From a virus: a stretch of 29,890 nucleotides of DNA. A program made the translations under genes and the position numbers. A model generated the notes under the pieces. That model was not told the DNA's origin. It worked only from the letters and a program-made list of their open reading frames with translations, and searched no databases. Position 1 is the stretch's first letter, and each line of letters opens with the position of its first letter. The stretch lies in the IMG/VR virus record IMGVR_UViG_3300012928_000027, positions 1-29,890 of that record; one strand, given 5' to 3'. Shown one piece after another: positions 26,726 through 29,890 of the stretch.

Positions 26726-29049
26726 TGGCAAGTATCATTAGAGTCAAAAGATCTACTGGTACTACCGCACCAGGGTCCCTAAATTATGGTGAAGTTGCTT
26801 ATACAGTTGGTTCGGGTACACAAGCAAACTTAGGACAAAGACTTTTTATTGGTGATAATAGTAATACACCCCAATTGATTGGTGGTGAATACTACACCGA
26901 TTTGATGAGTCATGCTCCTGGTACGATTGCAGCTTCGGCAAACGCTTCGACTGCATCAAACGGTTTCGTTGCAATCCTTGATCAAAACAGAAAGGTTGAT
27001 CAATGGAACGTAGATAATTTAAGAATAGATACGAATACTATTTCGTCTACAGACACAGATGGAGATATTAATATAGATCCAGATGGATCTGGAGAAATTG
27101 TAATTCCAGATGATACTTTCCTTACCTTTGGTACTAGTAAGGATGCAAAGTTTGAGTATGATGAAGATGGTACAGATCAGTTAAACTACACTGGTGCTGA
27201 TTTTAGAATTAATGTTACTACAGAATCAACAAGCAAAGATACTGGTGCTTTAATCGTTGAGGGTGGTGTTGGTATTGAGAAAAACTTACATGTTGGTGGT
27301 AGTTTTACTCAATCTGGAATTGCTACCGTAAATCTTCCAGATAATACCGACGATGCATATTTGATTCAGCAAGGATCTGATAAGTATCTTGAAGTTGATA
27401 CAACTAATGGTTCTGAACTTTTAGCACTCGGCAACGATCTTGCTAGTGTTAATATCCTTGTTGAGGATAATGTAACTAATGCCTTCTTGGTTAAAGAAGG
27501 ATCTTCAGAATATATTGCATTAGATACAACTAATGGTTCTGAATTAATTACATTCAGCACTGCTAATGTTGATTTTGATAACGATGTTAATATTGATGGT
27601 GGAGATCTAACTACTAATCAAACATCTTTTAATTTATTAAACACCAATGCAACTTCAGTAAATGCATTTGGTGCTGCAACCACATTAGTAATTGGTAATG
27701 CATCAGGTAACTTTAACGTTGATGCAACTGGCAATACAGATTTAGGTGGAGACCTTAATGTAGATGGTGATGATCTAACTACATCACAATCCACATTTAA
27801 TCTTCTTGAGACTACCGCCACAACAATTAACTTTGCTGGGGCAGCAACCGATCTTAACATTGGTGCATCAACTGGTAAAGTTACGGTTCGTTCTGTTGAT
27901 CAATCAACCAGCGTAGACACTGGTGCGTTAGAGGTTGATGGTGGTGTTGGTATTGCAAAGAATTTGTATGTTGGTGGTGACATCAATCATACTGGAACAT
28001 TCGGCAATACTGGTGGAGCAATCATTGATAACGTTGGAATTAGTTCCAATGTTATTTCAACCAGAGCAGGTGGCGGAAATGTTTTATACATTGACCCATA
28101 TCCCGATGGACTGAGCAACGAAGGTTTAGTTGTTGTTAAAGGTGATCTTCAGGTTGATGGTACAACAACTACTGTTAACTCAACTTCAGTTACCGCCAAC
28201 GAAGCAATCTTTAAACTCGGTGATGTAACTAGCGTAAGAACTGTTACTGCTGAAGTTGCAACTGGTGTTTCAACAATTACGGTTGATTCTCTTGTTGGAA
28301 TTAATACTGGTGATGTTATTTCAGGAAGTGCATCTATTCCTGGAAGCACATCTGTTAACTCATATGATCCAACAACAAATATTATTACTTTAAGTGCAGT
28401 TACCACTGCTGGTATTACAACAACCACGCAACTGACGGTTACTCACGCATACGATACCAACACAGATAGAGGTATTTCTTTTAACTACAACACAAGTAGT
28501 GGAACTGGAAATAACAAACTTGGATTCTTTGGTTATAACGACAGTGCTGGTGAAAACAGTTCTGCTCCCGCAAGAGCATGGACATATATTCCAGATTCAT
28601 CAGATAGTAACAGTGTAATGACTGGTACTAGAGGTAATCTTGATATCAAGGGTATCTACTATCAAACTGGTGATTTCTCAACTCACGGTATTGTTTACTT
28701 TGATAGTGATGGTTTACAGACATCTAGTGCTGCTCCAAGTGCTGCCACTATCACATCTACGCAGTTAATGACTGCAGTAACTGAAATTGTATTAACTCTT
28801 GATAGCACTCACAGTTTCACTGAAGGTGCTCAAATTACACAATTGAGCAATAGTTCTGCATATGGTATGGTGAAGACAACGACTTCATCATCTAATAGTG
28901 TGACACTAATTGGTGTTCAGGGAACATTTGATACTACAAATGATCTAGTTGCTGATGGGGTAAATACTTCTAGAAACCCAACCAACGTTTCTACTACATA
29001 CACTGACAAACCAATTTGGACAACAACCCTTGACGGAGGAACTTTCTAA
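26725..29049 (+). CDS. Mtd-N-like tail fibre or appendage protein, 774 aa
   Basis: The N-terminus, ASIIRVKRSTGTTAPGSLNY followed by GEVAYTVGSG and RLFIGD, resembles the beta-prism N-terminal domain of the Bordetella phage major tropism determinant and of many fibre proteins. The rest is built of repeats: DTGALIVEGGVGIEKNLHVG (about 172) and its copy DTGALEVDGGVGIAKNLYVG (about 396); a QGSDKYLEVDTTNGSELLAL unit (about 210-276, two copies); and an LTT-x-Q-x-x-FNLL...AATxLxIG unit (293-328 and 349-384). A GDVISGSASIPGSTSVNSY module lies near 529, and the end is LDGGTF. Such proteins form trimeric surface fibres or whisker-like structures, and receptor binding is possible. A GGAGG at 26711-26715 is well placed for the start. 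Whether it is a fibre, a baseplate-associated protein or a neck whisker cannot be told from sequence alone. Confidence 0.85.
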   Translation: MASIIRVKRSTGTTAPGSLNYGEVAYTVGSGTQANLGQRLFIGDNSNTPQLIGGEYYTDLMSHAPGTIAASANASTASNGFVAILDQNRKVDQWNVDNLRIDTNTISSTDTDGDINIDPDGSGEIVIPDDTFLTFGTSKDAKFEYDEDGTDQLNYTGADFRINVTTESTSKDTGALIVEGGVGIEKNLHVGGSFTQSGIATVNLPDNTDDAYLIQQGSDKYLEVDTTNGSELLALGNDLASVNILVEDNVTNAFLVKEGSSEYIALDTTNGSELITFSTANVDFDNDVNIDGGDLTTNQTSFNLLNTNATSVNAFGAATTLVIGNASGNFNVDATGNTDLGGDLNVDGDDLTTSQSTFNLLETTATTINFAGAATDLNIGASTGKVTVRSVDQSTSVDTGALEVDGGVGIAKNLYVGGDINHTGTFGNTGGAIIDNVGISSNVISTRAGGGNVLYIDPYPDGLSNEGLVVVKGDLQVDGTTTTVNSTSVTANEAIFKLGDVTSVRTVTAEVATGVSTITVDSLVGINTGDVISGSASIPGSTSVNSYDPTTNIITLSAVTTAGITTTTQLTVTHAYDTNTDRGISFNYNTSSGTGNNKLGFFGYNDSAGENSSAPARAWTYIPDSSDSNSVMTGTRGNLDIKGIYYQTGDFSTHGIVYFDSDGLQTSSAAPSAATITSTQLMTAVTEIVLTLDSTHSFTEGAQITQLSNSSAYGMVKTTTSSSNSVTLIGVQGTFDTTNDLVADGVNTSRNPTNVSTTYTDKPIWTTTLDGGTF
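27352..27552 (+). repeat. Two-copy repeat in the 774-aa appendage protein, with identical 21-bp core
   Basis: Residues about 210-236 (AYLIQQGSDKYLEVDTTNGS) and 252-276 (AFLVKEGSSEYIALDTTNGS) are duplicates. At DNA level, positions 27397-27417 and 27523-27543 are identical, 126 bases apart, suggesting a recent duplication or gene-conversion substrate within the gene. Confidence 0.8.
27601..27876 (+). repeat. Two-copy LTT...FNLL...IG repeat in the appendage protein
   Basis: Residues 293-328 and 349-384 share the order GD/DDLTT, Q, FNLL, T-ATT/S, FGAAT or FAGAAT, L, IG. Period is 56 residues. Similar FNLL...AGAATTL-x-IG units are common in marine T4-like phage fibre proteins. They are probably stacked beta units. 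Confidence 0.75.
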
Positions 29050-29052
29050 ACC

Positions 29053-29289
29053 ATGAATCGTGACGTTGACATTAATGTGTTAGTGAGTCTTTATAATCAA
29101 AAATTAGCAACTCTATCTAACCAAAACGTTTTATTAGAAGCCAAGGTGCAAACTCTTTCTAAAGATATACAGAACCTTGAGCATGAAAAAGACTCTCTAA
29201 AGATAGAGTTGCAAAAACAGAAATCTCAATCAACACCCAAACTAAGATCTAAAAAATCTGAGGATTATCAAAACGCAGAGGTTGGATAA
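29053..29289 (+). CDS. Small coiled-coil protein preceding gp13, 78 aa
   Basis: The 78-residue product starts MNRDVDINVLVSLYNQKLAT and continues as a long heptad-like helix (LLEAKVQTLSKDIQNLEHEK to about residue 58). It ends in a basic, disordered-looking tail (PKLRSKKSEDYQNAEVG). It sits three bases after the 774-aa gene and its stop overlaps the gp13 start (TAATG). I recall comparable DVDINVLV-type coiled-coil proteins beside the neck genes of cyanomyoviruses, without a known function. An oligomeric virion or assembly factor is plausible. Position next to gp13 is reminiscent of where T4 carries the whisker gene wac, but there is no foldon-like C-terminus, so I do not equate them. Confidence 0.8.
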   Translation: MNRDVDINVLVSLYNQKLATLSNQNVLLEAKVQTLSKDIQNLEHEKDSLKIELQKQKSQSTPKLRSKKSEDYQNAEVG

Positions 29290-29890
29290 TGGCAAAACCA
29301 TCAACACGCCAAGGACTTATTGACTATTGCTTAAGGCGTTTAGGTGCGCCAGTTTTAGAAATCAATATCGATGATGATCAAATCGATGACTTGGTAGATG
29401 ATGCCATTCAGTATTTTAATGAGAGACATTTTGACGGTGTTGAAAGAATGTTTCTTAAGTATGAATTACAGCAAGCAGATATTGATAGAGGAAAGGCAAG
29501 TGGAACCAGTGGTGTTGGTATTGTAACTACTACAGGAACATCTACAAATAGTGGTTCTGGATCTTTTACATCAAGTTTTTACGAAAATTCCAATTTTATT
29601 CAAGTTCCCGATTCTGTAGTGGGAATTGAAAAAGTATTTAAGTTTGATACTAGCAGCATTTCTGGAGGAATGTTTAGTATTAAATATCAATTATTCCTGA
29701 ATGATCTATATTACTTCAATTCTGTTGAGTTATTGCAATATGCAATGACTAAGAGTTATTTGGAAGATATTGATTTCTTATTGTCGACTGATAAGCAAAT
29801 TAGATTTAATAAGCGTCAAGATAGAATGTATCTTGATATTGATTGGAATGCACAGAGTGCTGGAGACTTTTTAGTTATTGATTGTTATAG
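29289..29890 (+). CDS. gp13: Neck protein gp13, 5' part
   Basis: Two hundred codons are visible and the frame runs off the right edge. The N-terminus, STRQGLIDYCLRRLGAPVLE followed by INIDDDQIDDLVDDAIQYF and ERHFDGVERMF, matches the neck protein gp13 family of T4-like phages (T4 gp13, 309 aa; LRRLGAP and HFDGV-type motifs). gp13 with gp14 forms the head-completion and neck complex that seals the filled capsid and receives the tail. Residues about 69-97 form a Gly/Ser/Thr-rich insertion (GKASGTSGVGIVTTTGTSTN, then SGSGSF) before the conserved NSNFIQVPDSVVGIEKVFKF, a likely surface loop. An AGAGG at 29277-29281 with 7-base spacing supports the ATG. Its TAATG overlap couples it to the coiled-coil gene. 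Confidence 0.88.
   Translation, partial: MAKPSTRQGLIDYCLRRLGAPVLEINIDDDQIDDLVDDAIQYFNERHFDGVERMFLKYELQQADIDRGKASGTSGVGIVTTTGTSTNSGSGSFTSSFYENSNFIQVPDSVVGIEKVFKFDTSSISGGMFSIKYQLFLNDLYYFNSVELLQYAMTKSYLEDIDFLLSTDKQIRFNKRQDRMYLDIDWNAQSAGDFLVIDCY

Noticed and set aside
26725-29049. Diversity-generating retroelement linked to the Mtd-N-like protein
   Set aside because: No reverse transcriptase, no template repeat and no adenine-rich variable C-terminal C-type lectin region is seen; only the N-terminal domain resembles Mtd.
29053-29289. Whisker/fibritin (wac) as identity of the coiled-coil gene
   Set aside because: It is far shorter than fibritin and lacks a foldon-like end; only position and coiled coil agree.
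1-29890. tRNA genes, integrase, attachment sites, defence or anti-defence genes
   Set aside because: No cloverleaf with CCA-type arms, no integrase motifs and no defence-type domain was recognised on either strand.

Overview
The window looks like part of the virion structural region of a T4-like myovirus, most probably a marine cyanomyovirus of Synechococcus or Prochlorococcus. This rests on the AT-rich sequence, the exclusive use of one strand, near-gapless packing with ATGA or TAATG overlaps, T4-type late promoters (TATAAATA), and a gene order built around recognisable baseplate proteins gp25, gp6 and gp8 and the neck protein gp13. The narrower cyanophage assignment comes from recalled resemblance of the structural and small proteins to cyanophage families. 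No host, photosynthesis or metabolic gene is present that would prove it.

Layout. Positions 1-1450 hold four small or partial genes of unsettled function: the 3' end of a possible GNAT-type transferase, a 218-aa conserved hypothetical, a roughly 160-aa protein with a CPFA motif, and a 49-aa peptide. A perfect late promoter at 1457 opens the baseplate block: gp25 (1488-1889), gp6 (1891-3753), and then a giant 4552-residue gp7-like wedge protein (3766-17424) that fills almost half the window. A second perfect late promoter at 17427 precedes gp8 (17453-19012) and a 2357-residue protein with a DUF4815-type start (19017-26090). Two small genes follow, then a third intergenic late promoter at 26452, whose first five bases overlap the upstream stop codon region. 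It leads into a 76-aa peptide, a 774-aa Mtd-N-like tail-fibre or appendage protein (26725-29049), a 78-aa coiled-coil protein, and the 5' end of neck gene 13 (29289 to the window edge).

How it works together. gp25, gp6, gp7-like and gp8 are expected to assemble the baseplate wedges. The DUF4815 protein sits where T4 carries genes 9-12 and probably supplies the peripheral baseplate and fibre-attachment function. The 774-aa protein probably forms a surface appendage, and gp13 begins the head-neck block. The large proteins are mosaics of short beta-rich modules that recur within and between them (GxGY repeats, HG-x-x-GD...YYV modules, RG-hairpin modules, GIGT motifs). The most unusual inserts are a YHYH-type domain inside the gp7-like protein and three successive cysteine/YPR repeats near its C-terminal third.

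I found no tRNA, CRISPR array, insertion sequence, attachment site or convincing hairpin terminator. No gene-free stretch exceeds 50 bases. I see no separate non-structural system hidden here; the novelty lies in the domain architecture of the giant structural proteins and in a few small unassigned genes.
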